Shown here: positions 1-8,837 of the stretch, one piece after another | How positions within the stretch are numbered: position 1 is the first letter of the stretch | How the letters are laid out: each line of letters starts with the position of its first letter | Assembly: GCF_036906915.1 (NCBI RefSeq) | Contig: NZ_JBAKHX010000023.1 | Coordinates: 33,315 to 97,314, forward strand | DNA: 64,000 bases | Reading direction: 5' to 3' | From: Phytohabitans sp036906915 | GTDB lineage: Bacteria > Actinomycetota > Actinomycetes > Mycobacteriales > Micromonosporaceae | Program-made: the position numbers and the translations under genes | Notes under the pieces: generated by a model | Database searches by the model: none | What the model was told of the DNA's origin: nothing | Seen by the model: the letters and a program-made list of their open reading frames with translations, nothing else

Positions 1-87
1 GCCGTAGCGCGGTCCGTCGTGGTTCGTCGCAGCTCGCCGGGACGGGCGGACACCATGCCAGCGCGGCCACGCCGATCGCGCGGCCAT

Positions 88-169
88 CGATCAAGGGCAA
101 GTCCGTCGATCAAAGACGAACGCACGCGGATCCGAGATCAAACCACGTGCGTTTGCCCTTGATCGACGG
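88..169 (+). repeat. 82-bp hairpin repeat, copy A
   Basis: First of five copies of one 82-bp element. It starts with cgatcaagg, repeats cgatcaa exactly 19 bases later (107), then forms a hairpin: left arm about 108-129, a 13-base loop containing gagatcaaa, right arm 143-164 ending tttgcccttgatc. The left arm of this copy has drifted (caaagacg in place of caagggca), so its outer stem is imperfect. It lies downstream of the minus-strand gene ending at 227. The rest of positions 1-226 shows no convincing gene. Confidence 0.85.
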
Positions 170-226
170 AAGAGGGCGGCCCGGCTGGGCCGGGGCGGCG
201 GGGCGGGCGGGCGGGGGCGGGCGGGG

Positions 227-1096
227 TTACAGGTGGGCGATGGTGCGGATGATTTCGGCGTAGAAGTTGCCCTCGATGCTGCGGAACAGGGCGAACTCCT
301 GCCCCGGGTTGCCGAAGAACGGCCGCAGCGTCCACGCGAGCTGCGTGCCCACGAAGCCGAACAGCAGGATCCAGATGTACAGCAGCGTCATGCTCGCCGG
401 CCGCTGCTCGCCCGCGGGCCGCTGGGGGCGGGGCGCGTACGACTGGAACTGGGGCGGCGGCGGAGCCACCGGCAGCGCCGCGACGGGCGTCGGAGCGGCC
501 ACTGTGGACGCGCTGTCACCGTTGGCCGCGACCGCGACGAGCGCCGGCTCGGGCACGGACTCGACGGGTGCCGCCGGGGCAGGAGCCGCGGGCTTCAACA
601 GGCCGGCCTCGTTGAGCACCTGCATGCCGCCGGTCAGGAACCGCAGCCCCACCAACGCCGACAGCGTGAGGATCGCGACGTTGAGCAGCTTGAAGAAGCC
701 GTAGTCCGGTGCTGTGATCAGGAAGAAGAGGCTGATCGGCGCGAACGCCAATGCCAGCATCGCGGTGACTGTAATCGCCGTCATCACCAGCGCGAGCGAC
801 TGCCGCACCGAAAGCCGGGCGCCGAAGACCAGGTTGAACAGGTACAGAGTCGGCAGGCAGATCGCGAGCGTGACGAGGAAGAGCAGCGGAAGCTTGACGG
901 CTGACGTGACCGCCATCAGTACACTGTGGAACGAGCCGAGCACCGCGCCGTACGCGGCAAGGGCGATGGCCGAGCTGGCCAACATGTTGACCGTGAGGCT
1001 GTTGAGGTCGCGCTCGGCGACGATCTGCTGCCAGATGCTCTGCCGGTCGCGCAGGATGCGCTCGATGACCAGTACTCCGGAACCGTTGGCCGACAC
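227..1096 (-). CDS. Polytopic membrane protein, function unknown
   Basis: A 289-residue protein with about four hydrophobic helices in its first 165 residues, then a long Ala/Pro-rich linker (about 170-235) and a final transmembrane segment near the C terminus (LLYIWILLFGFVGTQLAW). The architecture recalls Yip1-like or other small integral membrane proteins of actinomycetes, but I do not recognise a catalytic motif. The GTG start at 1096 is preceded by a perfect palindrome, ggaaaggtcctttcc (1098-1112), that contains the AAAGGA ribosome-binding site. The ABC ATPase gene ends 54 bases upstream, so co-transcription is possible. Confidence 0.75.
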   Translation of the reverse strand: MSANGSGVLVIERILRDRQSIWQQIVAERDLNSLTVNMLASSAIALAAYGAVLGSFHSVLMAVTSAVKLPLLFLVTLAICLPTLYLFNLVFGARLSVRQSLALVMTAITVTAMLALAFAPISLFFLITAPDYGFFKLLNVAILTLSALVGLRFLTGGMQVLNEAGLLKPAAPAPAAPVESVPEPALVAVAANGDSASTVAAPTPVAALPVAPPPPQFQSYAPRPQRPAGEQRPASMTLLYIWILLFGFVGTQLAWTLRPFFGNPGQEFALFRSIEGNFYAEIIRTIAHL

Positions 1097-1150
1097 AGGA
1101 AAGGTCCTTTCCGTCAGGACAGTGTCGGAGACGGTAGAGCACCGGGCGGG

Positions 1151-2455
1151 CTAGCGCCACCCCACATCGATGCGGTCGCCGCGCTCATCGAAGAAGTGCA
1201 AGGCGTCCATACGTACCGAAATAGCAAGAGGATGCCCCGATGACACCGCCGGATACGGCGCCAGCCGGACCGCCAGTTCCGCCGGACGGCGGTGGTGGCG
1301 TCCGGGGTCGCTGAGCACGCTGGTGCTGCCGGACGCCTCATCGCTGCGTGCGCGCGGCTCGCCACGCCCGGTCAATCGCTGCACGACGTGGCCGAAGCGG
1401 CGGAACCGGCTGGACCCGCTCGTGGGCTCGGACGCCGCGCCGCCTATGTCGTCGACCACGATGGCCGTGGCGCCGATGTCGAGAAACGCCAGCGACTCGT
1501 GGCCATGGTGTTCGAGATACCGGATGCGGCCCTGGAGCACATCGCCCGGCGTGCCGGGTACCACCGGGGTGAGCGCCTCGGCCCGCATGCCCACGATGAT
1601 CCGCTCACCGTGGTAGTGCGCGACCGCGCGCGCCCGGATGTCGTCCCATGGCAGGTAGAGCGCCTGCTCGCCGAAGTTGAGGGCGACGTACCGGTCGAGG
1701 TGCACATAGACGGAGGCTTCGAGCAGGTTCATCCGCGGGCTGCCCAGGAACGCTGCGACGTAGAGGGTCGCGGGTCGCCCGTACACCTGGGTGGGTGTGC
1801 CGACGTCCTGCAGCACGCCCCGCCGCAGGATGGCCACGCGGTCGGCCATGGTCAGCGCCTCGGCCTGGTCGTGCGTCACGTAGATGGTGCTGACGCCCAG
1901 CTCGCGCACCAGGCCGGAGATCTCGGCGCGCAGCTCGGCGCGCAGGCCGCTGTCGAGGTTGGACAGTGGCTCGTCCATGAGGAAGAGGCCCGGCCGGCGG
2001 ACGATCGCGCGGCCCATCGCGACGCGCTGGCGCTGGCCGCCGGAGAGCTGGTTGGGCTTGCGGGCGAGCACGTCGCCGATGCCGAGAGCGCTCGCCACGT
2101 CGGCGACCCGCTCACCGCGGGGGCCCTGCTCGACGCCGGAGAGGCGGAGCGGAAACCCGATGTTGTCGCCGACGGTCATGTGCGGGTACAGAGCGAAGTC
2201 CTGGAACACCATGGCGATCCGCCTGTCGCGTGGCGGAAGATCGTTAGCCAGTTCGCCATCGAGTAGTATGGCTCCGCTGGTGGGATCTTCGAGGCCGGCT
2301 ACCATGCGCAGAACGGTCGATTTGCCGCAACCTGACGGCCCGAGGAGCACCATGAACTCGCCGTCGTTGACGTCGAGGTTGACGTTGTCGACCGCTACCG
2401 TTCCGTCGGGAAACACCTTCGTGACGTCTTTGAGCGCGACGGTGGTCACCGTCAC
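1151..2455 (-). CDS. Sugar ABC transporter ATP-binding protein (MsiK/UgpC type)
   Basis: Cytoplasmic ATPase that would energise carbohydrate importers. Walker A is GPSGCGKST near residue 39, the signature LSGGQRQRVAMG follows, then Walker B LFLMDEP and D-loop SNLD, and the H-loop in YVTHDQAEAL. After the TOBE region the protein is longer (434 residues) than the usual 360-380, with an Arg/Ser-rich insertion around 345-395. No permease or binding-protein genes adjoin it. That matches the MsiK pattern, in which one ATPase serves several remote sugar permease pairs; this assignment is inference from domain type and orphan context. Its 220-base upstream region holds no gene and probably the promoter. 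Confidence 0.88.
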   Translation of the reverse strand: MTVTTVALKDVTKVFPDGTVAVDNVNLDVNDGEFMVLLGPSGCGKSTVLRMVAGLEDPTSGAILLDGELANDLPPRDRRIAMVFQDFALYPHMTVGDNIGFPLRLSGVEQGPRGERVADVASALGIGDVLARKPNQLSGGQRQRVAMGRAIVRRPGLFLMDEPLSNLDSGLRAELRAEISGLVRELGVSTIYVTHDQAEALTMADRVAILRRGVLQDVGTPTQVYGRPATLYVAAFLGSPRMNLLEASVYVHLDRYVALNFGEQALYLPWDDIRARAVAHYHGERIIVGMRAEALTPVVPGTPGDVLQGRIRYLEHHGHESLAFLDIGATAIVVDDIGGAASEPTSGSSRFRRFGHVVQRLTGRGEPRARSDEASGSTSVLSDPGRHHRRPAELAVRLAPYPAVSSGHPLAISVRMDALHFFDERGDRIDVGWR

Positions 2456-2675
2456 CTCCCCGCAGCATCGTTGCCGGCCCCCGAATAGGTAACTGTGACG
2501 AGCGTTACGGCTCTAGCCCATCGGGTAAACGTGCCATGTTGCTGGTGTAACAGGTGATTACCGTCCAGTTCAGACGGCTCTACCCGATTGACCAGGTACC
2601 CAGCACGGAATAGCGGCACACGAAAGCGCTTAACAATTGGCACAGTGGGACCACAGAAAGTGGCCCCACATGTAC

Positions 2676-4826
2676 TCAGCGCTCGCCGAGGAGGACGCGT
2701 CGCACGACGTGCTCGGAGGCGTGACCGTCGTCGCGGTGGCAGAAGCGCCGCCGGAAGTCGGCCCGCGCCTTGGCCGCCGCGTCGCTCTCGTACGAGCCCG
2801 ACCGGAAGACGTCGAGCAGGTCGGGGAAGGTCAGCGCCACCGCGCCCGGCGGCTCCTCGGTTACGTCGAAGTACACGCCGCGGACCAGCTTGTACTGCAA
2901 CCAGTCGGGCGCGTAGATGACGATCGGCCGGTCGAGCACGCCATAGTCGAACATGACAGAGGAGTAGTCGGTGACCAGCACGTCGGAGACGAGGTACAGC
3001 TCCTCGACCGACGGGTACGCGGACATGTCCTGCACCCGCTCGCGCCCGCCAGCGGCGAACGGCCCGCCCTGACGGTCGCGGAAGTAGTGGCTGCGCACCA
3101 GCAGCCGGGTGTTCGGCCCCATCGCCTCGACGAACTCGTCGACGTCGAACGGCGGCGCGTACCCGGGCCGGTGCTCGCGGTGCGTCGGCGCGTACAGCAC
3201 GACCTTCTCGCCCGGCGCGATGCCGAGCTTGCGCCGCAACTGGGCGACCTCGTCGGGCGTGGCCTTGACCAGCCGGTCGTTGCGCGGGTACCCGGTCTCC
3301 AGCGTCTGGTAGTCGCACGGGTACGCCCGTTCCCACATCTGCGTGGTGAACGTGTTGGCGGTGACGCTGAAGTCCCAGCGGTCGGCGCGCGCCATCTGCG
3401 CCTCGAAGTCCGGGTCTTCGACGCCGCCCATGTAGGCCCGCTGGTCGACGCCCATCACCTTGAGCGGCGTGCCGTGGTGGGTCATCACGTGCACCGCGCC
3501 GGGCCGCTTCCGCACGAAGTCCGGCCAGTTCACGTTGTTGATCATCCAGCGGGCGCGAGCCAGTGTGCGGTAGTACTTCATCGTGCCGGCCACCACGTAG
3601 TCGACGCCCTGCGGCATCGTGTCGGCCTTGTCGCGACGGACCACCCAGACGCCCCGCACGTCCGGCGCGAGCTCGCGGCCCTTCTCGTAGACGGCGGCGG
3701 GGTTGCACGACATCCCGCGGTACCAGTAGGCGGCGTAGACGGCCAGCTTCCGGTCCATCGGCAGGAGCATCTCGGCCCGGTAGTACGACTCGTAGACGAG
3801 GTCGCGGGCCGCCTTGACCACCGTGCGCGCGTTCTTGCGCACCTTCTGGTACAGCCGGTAGGCGACCCGCATCGAATGGAACGTGCGTTGCCGGCCCTTC
3901 GCGACCAGCCGGTGCTTGACACCTTCCATGCCCTCGGGCACGGGGTAGCCGCCCGCCGGCAGGTACCGGTGGTAGTGGTCGTACATCTCCTGGAAGAACT
4001 TGCCGCGCAGGTGGCGGGGGATGCGCTCCTCGTTGCCGCGCACCATCAGGAAGTGCCACATCATCCGGCGGAACAGCAGCGGCCGCAGCTCGGCCGCGCC
4101 CGGCCAGGAGTCGTCGAGCGATTCGAACACCTGCGCCCAGTTCGGGAAGATGGCGAAATGCCCGTCGCTGAGCGTCTTGGTGGCCGCACCCTGCCGGCGC
4201 TGGCGGTAGTAGACGCAGACCTTGTCGAGCAGGCTGATCCGGTCGGCGGCGGCCAGCAGCTCGTACGTGTAGGGCACATCCTCGTACCAGCCGGAGCGGA
4301 ACTGGAAGCCCACCTTGTTGAGCAGCGACCGGCGAACGATCTTGTTCCACGGTACGTGGAGGATCTCGATGGTCTCCGGCCACTCATGCAGCGCGAAGAC
4401 CTTCGGCGCCAGGTGGAACCGGCGACCGATCCAGCTCGGCCGGAACTTGCCCTCCCACGAGACCTTGGCGTGATCGACGATCAGCACGTCGGCGTCGGTG
4501 GCGCGCAGGCGATTGGCGATCGAGCGCAGCGATTCCGGCGCCAGCCAGTCGTCGCTGTCGACGAACCACACGTACTCGCCGGTGGCCTCCGCCACACCGA
4601 GGTTGCGAGCCGGGCCCTGCCCCTGGTTAGTCTCCTGTGTGATCACCCGCAGCCGTGGATCGCGGGCGGCGTATTCGGCCAGGATCTCACCGCTGCTGTC
4701 GGGCGAGCAGTCGTCGATCGCGATCACCTCAATGTCGGTGAACGTCTGATCGAGGATCGAGTCCAGGCACTCGCGCAGGTAGCCCTGCACCCGGTAGACG
4801 GGAATGACGAGGCTGAGCAGGGTCAT
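2676..4826 (-). CDS. GT2 glycosyltransferase fused to CDP-glycerol glycerophosphotransferase (TagF-like)
   Basis: A 716-residue two-domain wall-polymer enzyme. Residues 1 to about 230 are a GT-A family 2 transferase (LVIPVYRVQGYLRECLDSIL, IDDCSPDSS, and the metal-binding WFVDSDDW). The C-terminal half, from about 370, is a CDP-glycerol:poly(glycerophosphate) transferase with THHGTPLKVMG, VVLYAPTHRE and VTDYSSVMFDYG. It probably builds a glycerol-phosphate teichoic-type polymer at the inner membrane face. The ATG at 4826 has AAGGA eight bases upstream. It is the last gene of a run with the DUF5941 protein and the Wzm/Wzt exporter, which would export the product. Confidence 0.88.
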   Translation of the reverse strand: MTLLSLVIPVYRVQGYLRECLDSILDQTFTDIEVIAIDDCSPDSSGEILAEYAARDPRLRVITQETNQGQGPARNLGVAEATGEYVWFVDSDDWLAPESLRSIANRLRATDADVLIVDHAKVSWEGKFRPSWIGRRFHLAPKVFALHEWPETIEILHVPWNKIVRRSLLNKVGFQFRSGWYEDVPYTYELLAAADRISLLDKVCVYYRQRRQGAATKTLSDGHFAIFPNWAQVFESLDDSWPGAAELRPLLFRRMMWHFLMVRGNEERIPRHLRGKFFQEMYDHYHRYLPAGGYPVPEGMEGVKHRLVAKGRQRTFHSMRVAYRLYQKVRKNARTVVKAARDLVYESYYRAEMLLPMDRKLAVYAAYWYRGMSCNPAAVYEKGRELAPDVRGVWVVRRDKADTMPQGVDYVVAGTMKYYRTLARARWMINNVNWPDFVRKRPGAVHVMTHHGTPLKVMGVDQRAYMGGVEDPDFEAQMARADRWDFSVTANTFTTQMWERAYPCDYQTLETGYPRNDRLVKATPDEVAQLRRKLGIAPGEKVVLYAPTHREHRPGYAPPFDVDEFVEAMGPNTRLLVRSHYFRDRQGGPFAAGGRERVQDMSAYPSVEELYLVSDVLVTDYSSVMFDYGVLDRPIVIYAPDWLQYKLVRGVYFDVTEEPPGAVALTFPDLLDVFRSGSYESDAAAKARADFRRRFCHRDDGHASEHVVRRVLLGER

Positions 4827-4873
4827 GTATCGCGTCCTTCGTAGCCGCCACGGGAACCGGTGGTGAACACAGC

Positions 4874-6670
4874 CTATCGAGAAGGCTGTCCCGATCTTCC
4901 GGGAAGGGCCCAGGTTCGTACGACATCTGACAGCAACACCACGGCGAGGTACGTCGTTAATGCGCCAAACACGACGGTGGCGAAGCCGGAAGCGGCTCCG
5001 ATCGCCAGGACCAGCATCCGCCCGTCCCAGCCGAGGCTGAGCCAGTGCAGCGGTGGTGCGCCGAGCCGCTTCTCCAGCCGGGCCGTCAGGTCATAGTGGT
5101 GCAGCGCCAGCACCATCAGCAGGCCGTACACGAGCGACCGCGGCACCTCGAACGCCGCGCCGACCGCGATCACGAAGAGGAACTCGACGGCCCGCAGGGC
5201 GGCCGGCACCAGCCAGTCGAGCGCGCCCTCGTGCGGCGCGGCAGCGGGCAGCCCGGCCACCAGCACGAGCGCCACGGCCGCGGCGAGCACGCTCCACCTG
5301 TTGATCTCATCCGGGACCAGTAGCAGGGCGGCCGCGCCGAGCGCGGCCACGACGGCCGCCGCCAGCGGCGGGATGGACCGCCGGCCGAGGAACCGGGCCG
5401 GCACGCCGTCGTCGCGATAGCGGGTCGTGTTGACCGTCGCCAGCACCGGCACGCGCATCGCGCGCGCTCGCATCGTGCGCAGAAGCAGGGTGTACGCGGC
5501 CGCGAGCCCGCCCCACGCGAGCACCGCCAGCAGCGCCACCCGCTGATCGAACAGCGCCGCCGCGAGCGCCAGGACCGCCCACCGCTCGCCGATGGGAAAG
5601 ACGACCGTGCGCTTGAGCCAGTACGCGATCGAGCCCTGGTCGGCCTGCACCCGGTTGGAGAGCGAGCTGAGCCGCCCAGTTGCCGCCGCCGAGCGTGACG
5701 CCGCCTCGTCGTGGAGGGCGCCGTACCAGGTGTCGGTCTTGTGCCGCACGGTCTGCAGGGTCAGCGCGGCGATCGCCAGTGCCCAGCCGTCGCCGAGGTC
5801 GGTCCGGGTCGCCCCGATCGCCAGACCCGCATAGACGACGTACTCCTTGGCGCGGTCGGCCATTGTGTCCAGCCAGCCGCCGAACGCGCTGAAGTGCCGC
5901 GTGTACCGCGCCACCTGGCCGTCGACGCAGTCCAGCACGAAGCCCAGGTAGAGCAGCACCGCGCCGGCCACGAGCGCGGGCCGGCCACCCGCGGCGAAGA
6001 GTGCCGCCGCGGCGACCGCGAACGCGACCGAGATCGCCGTGACCGCGCTCGGTCCGAGCCCCAGCCGGGCCGACCAGCGGGTCAGCCACGGCGACCAGGT
6101 GCTCACGAAGTACGTGGCGAAGAAGTCGTCTTTCTCCTTGACCGCGAGGCGCAGCTCGGCGGTGTCGGAGTCGACCGCGGCCACCTTGGCCTCGGCGGCC
6201 GCCCGATCGGACGGCGTACTGGCCCGGGTCGCCACGAGCAGGCGTACCCGCTGGGTGAAAATCGTGGTCCCGGTGCCGAACAGGGCCGCGGGCAGCGCGT
6301 CGAGCCCGCCCGGCGTCGCCCCTCGCGCGGCCGCGACCAGGGCGGGAAGGTCATCGGCGCCCACGCGGAGAGCGCCACCGAAGGCGGCGGTCGGCGGGCC
6401 CGGCACCAGCCGGCCGCGCTCCTCGCGCACGTCGGCGGCGCCTTCCGGGAGCAACAGGGCCACGGTCGGCCCGACCGGACTCGTCGCGAGATGCCTGAAT
6501 ACCGCGGTGTGCGCCACCACGTCGTCGGCGCACAGCAGCAACGGCTCCTCGGCGGCGCTGGCCACCTTTGCCAACCCGTCGAGGTCGGTGACGTTGACCG
6601 CGTCACGGGCACCCGCGGCGCGGAGCTGATCAGCGAGTTCCGGCCGTTCGCCGACGACTACTCCAAGCAT
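4874..6670 (-). CDS. DUF5941 / CDP-alcohol phosphatidyltransferase membrane protein
   Basis: A 598-residue protein. The N-terminal ~190 residues are soluble and look like a degenerate nucleotidyltransferase domain. The middle carries an intact CDP-alcohol phosphotransferase motif, D-x2-DG-x2-AR-x8-G-x3-D-x3-D, read as LDCVDGQVARYTRHF and continuing to GGWLDTMAD. The remainder is about eight hydrophobic helices, which I take to be the DUF5941 portion. It would join a CDP-activated alcohol (polyol or inositol) to an acceptor in the membrane. Its ATG shares one base with the TGA of the preceding Wzt gene (TGATG), so translation is coupled, linking it to wall-polymer assembly. Confidence 0.82.
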   Translation of the reverse strand: MLGVVVGERPELADQLRAAGARDAVNVTDLDGLAKVASAAEEPLLLCADDVVAHTAVFRHLATSPVGPTVALLLPEGAADVREERGRLVPGPPTAAFGGALRVGADDLPALVAAARGATPGGLDALPAALFGTGTTIFTQRVRLLVATRASTPSDRAAAEAKVAAVDSDTAELRLAVKEKDDFFATYFVSTWSPWLTRWSARLGLGPSAVTAISVAFAVAAAALFAAGGRPALVAGAVLLYLGFVLDCVDGQVARYTRHFSAFGGWLDTMADRAKEYVVYAGLAIGATRTDLGDGWALAIAALTLQTVRHKTDTWYGALHDEAASRSAAATGRLSSLSNRVQADQGSIAYWLKRTVVFPIGERWAVLALAAALFDQRVALLAVLAWGGLAAAYTLLLRTMRARAMRVPVLATVNTTRYRDDGVPARFLGRRSIPPLAAAVVAALGAAALLLVPDEINRWSVLAAAVALVLVAGLPAAAPHEGALDWLVPAALRAVEFLFVIAVGAAFEVPRSLVYGLLMVLALHHYDLTARLEKRLGAPPLHWLSLGWDGRMLVLAIGAASGFATVVFGALTTYLAVVLLSDVVRTWALPGRSGQPSR

Positions 6671-7416
6671 CAGCGACGGGCGCCCGCGTTGTACGCGCCG
6701 AGGGCCTCGGTGACCGTACCGTCGATCTTGAGAAGACCGCCGTCGAAGTACAGTCCGCGCTTGCAGAACCGGGTCAGGTCACCTTCGTTGTGGGAGACCA
6801 GCACTAGCGTGCGACCCTCGGCCAGCAGCCGTTCCATGGTCGCGTAGCACTTCTTGCGGAACTCCGCGTCGCCCACCGCCAGCACCTCGTCGACCAACAG
6901 GATCGGGTGCGCGAGCTGCGAGATGATCGAGAAGCCGAGCCGCACCTTCATGCCGGACGAATAGTGCCGCACTGGCGTGTCGATGGCCTTTTCGACCTGG
7001 TCGCCGGCGAACGCGATGATCTCGCTGAACTTCCGCTTCAACTCGTTGGGCGTGAGCCCGTGCAGCGACCCGACGAGGTGCACGTTTTCGCGACCGGTGA
7101 GGTCGTTGGAGAACCCCGCCGACAGCTCCAGCAGCGGCGCCACCGCACCCCGTACCTTGATCGAGCCCTCGTCGGGGATCAGCACACCCGCGATCAGCCG
7201 GAGCATCGTGCTCTTGCCGGTGCCGTTGCGCCCGATGACACCGATCGCTTCGCCCGGCTGTACGTCGTACGTCACGTGCCGCAGCGGCCAGAACTCGTCA
7301 CCGCGCGGCTGCCGGCCACCGCGGTGGATGATCATCTCGCGCAGCCGCAACTGCCGGCGCCGGTTTCTCACGAACCGGATGCCGAGATCACGGGCCTCGA
7401 TAATGGGCTGGGACAC
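6670..7416 (-). CDS. Polysaccharide/teichoic acid exporter ATP-binding protein (Wzt/TagH type)
   Basis: A 248-residue ATPase with Walker A GRNGTGKST, signature YSSGMKVRLGFS and Walker B ILLVDEVLAVGD, the VDEVLAVGD form being characteristic of the O-antigen/teichoic-acid export family. It ends soon after the ATPase fold, so it lacks the C-terminal glycan-recognition domain of some Wzt proteins. It partners the permease encoded eight bases upstream. The GTG start has GAGGGGGG just ahead of it. It overlaps the next gene by one base. Confidence 0.9.
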   Translation of the reverse strand: MSQPIIEARDLGIRFVRNRRRQLRLREMIIHRGGRQPRGDEFWPLRHVTYDVQPGEAIGVIGRNGTGKSTMLRLIAGVLIPDEGSIKVRGAVAPLLELSAGFSNDLTGRENVHLVGSLHGLTPNELKRKFSEIIAFAGDQVEKAIDTPVRHYSSGMKVRLGFSIISQLAHPILLVDEVLAVGDAEFRKKCYATMERLLAEGRTLVLVSHNEGDLTRFCKRGLYFDGGLLKIDGTVTEALGAYNAGARR

Positions 7417-7424
7417 GGCCCCCC

Positions 7425-8234
7425 TCAGAGCTCCTTCAGAACGGCCGGCTCAAGGTTACGGAAGACCCACCAGCCGATGAGCAGGGACACCAGGCTGCCC
7501 ACCGCGGCGATGATCGTCAAGCGCAGGTCGAACTCAGCCGGGTACCACACCGCGTGATGCAGCTGGAAGATCCCGACCAGCGGATTCAGGTCGTACAGCC
7601 ACTTCACCCAACCGGGCATCGACGAATTCTGCACCAGCGCGAGCGGGTAGATGATCGGCGTCGCGTAGAACAGCACCCGGGTCAGCAGCCGCATGAACCG
7701 CTCGACATCGCGCAGCAGCACGTTGAGCGAGGAGAGCAGCAGCGAGACGCCGACCAGCAGCGCCGCCTGGATCAGAATGGCCAGCGGCAGCGCGAGCATC
7801 GACCAGCGCAGCTTGAACTCGCCGAAAATGATCGCCAGAATCACCAGGATCGGCAGCCCGGCGACATATTCCGCGAAGCGACCGATCACCCGGCCGATCG
7901 GGAAGACCTCGCGCGGCACCTTCATCGTGGTGATCAGCCGGGCCTGGCCGGTGAGCGCGCTGGTCGCCTCGGAAATGGCCGAGTTCGTCCACATCCAGGC
8001 GAAGATGCCGGTTATGAGGAAGAGCGGGTACGAGTCCTTGGCGGCGCCCAGGTGGTGACCGGTGTTGTAAAGGACACCGAAGACGAACCAGTAGATCAAA
8101 CCCATCGCGAGCGGCTCAATCAGCGACCACAGGTAGCCCAGGACAGACTGCTGGTACTTGACCGCCAGATCACGTCGAACGAGCAGGCGCAGCGCGTTGC
8201 GATGCGACCACACCGCGACGACACTCGACGTCAC
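7425..8234 (-). CDS. Polysaccharide/teichoic acid ABC exporter permease (Wzm/TagG type)
   Basis: A 269-residue ABC-2 type permease with six predicted transmembrane segments. Its N terminus (LVRRDLAVKYQQSVLGYLW) and the FAWMWTNSAISEAT stretch are typical of Wzm/TagG. It would form the membrane channel for lipid-linked wall glycan. Start GTG at 8234 with GGAGG five bases upstream. It is the first gene of the four-gene operon Wzm-Wzt-DUF5941-GT2/TagF. The 340 bases before it are shared with the divergent PspC gene and should carry promoters in both directions. Confidence 0.9.
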   Translation of the reverse strand: MTSSVVAVWSHRNALRLLVRRDLAVKYQQSVLGYLWSLIEPLAMGLIYWFVFGVLYNTGHHLGAAKDSYPLFLITGIFAWMWTNSAISEATSALTGQARLITTMKVPREVFPIGRVIGRFAEYVAGLPILVILAIIFGEFKLRWSMLALPLAILIQAALLVGVSLLLSSLNVLLRDVERFMRLLTRVLFYATPIIYPLALVQNSSMPGWVKWLYDLNPLVGIFQLHHAVWYPAEFDLRLTIIAAVGSLVSLLIGWWVFRNLEPAVLKEL

Positions 8235-8575
8235 GGGCGCCTCCCGTTCATCAAAAATCAGAGGAATACACCGCCGCGCGTCAGCGCTGGGCGCCGCTGG
8301 CGGTGCATGGCCCAGCGGAGCTGTCGACGCGGACCGCCTTGACGCGGCTTAGGTTAGCAGCCGGTTAATCCCGGGTGTTAACGCCTAAACCCACCGCAGC
8401 ACCCTCGTCGTGATCAGGGCGGGAGTCGGCATGCGGGTCGGGCGTACGGGACGTGCCCTACGGGTACGGGGAGGTGTAATACGCCTCGCGGCCGAGGGCG
8501 GGGCGGCACGCCGTTCGTACGGTGGAAACAGCCGCGGCGAACACCCCGCCGCCCGACGTCAAGGAGTTGACGACC
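8235..8575. other. Gene-free divergent promoter region
   Basis: About 340 bases between the exporter permease (minus) and the PspC-domain gene (plus). No ORF with credible codon use and no structural RNA was found. An A/T-richer patch around 8345-8395 is where a promoter for the leftward operon could lie, but I cannot name a specific -10/-35 pair with confidence. Confidence 0.5.
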
Positions 8576-8779
8576 ATGAGTCGCAAGCTCGTCCGACCTC
8601 GCGACAACCGCATGATCGCCGGCGTGTGTGCCGGTCTCGCGCGCCGCTTTGGCATGTCGGCCGGGATGATGCGCCTGATCTTCCTGGTGTCGTGCCTGCT
8701 GCCGGGGCCGCAGTTCCTCATCTACATCGCGCTGTGGATCGTCCTGCCGAGCGAGGACCGCTACGCCACCGCGCGTTAG
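8576..8779 (+). CDS. PspC-domain small membrane protein
   Basis: A 67-residue protein: RLPRDNR-like basic start followed by IAGVCAGLARRFGMS, the hallmark of PspC, then one hydrophobic helix (LIFLVSCLLPGPQFLIYIALW). PspC proteins sense or respond to envelope stress; no PspA partner is in view. The ATG at 8576 is chosen because AAGGAG sits at 8561-8566; a longer in-frame GTG start at 8522 lacks such a site. It stands alone between two leftward envelope-glycan operons. Confidence 0.85.
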   Translation: MSRKLVRPRDNRMIAGVCAGLARRFGMSAGMMRLIFLVSCLLPGPQFLIYIALWIVLPSEDRYATAR

Positions 8780-8837
8780 CCGTGCCGGATGGCACTCGCT
8801 CCCGCCGCTTGGTGCCGTCTGCGGCGGCGCGTGCTGG

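Noticed and set aside
2637..4844. A 735-codon plus-strand open frame
   Set aside because: Lies across the GT2/TagF gene, which has intact motifs in the other strand.
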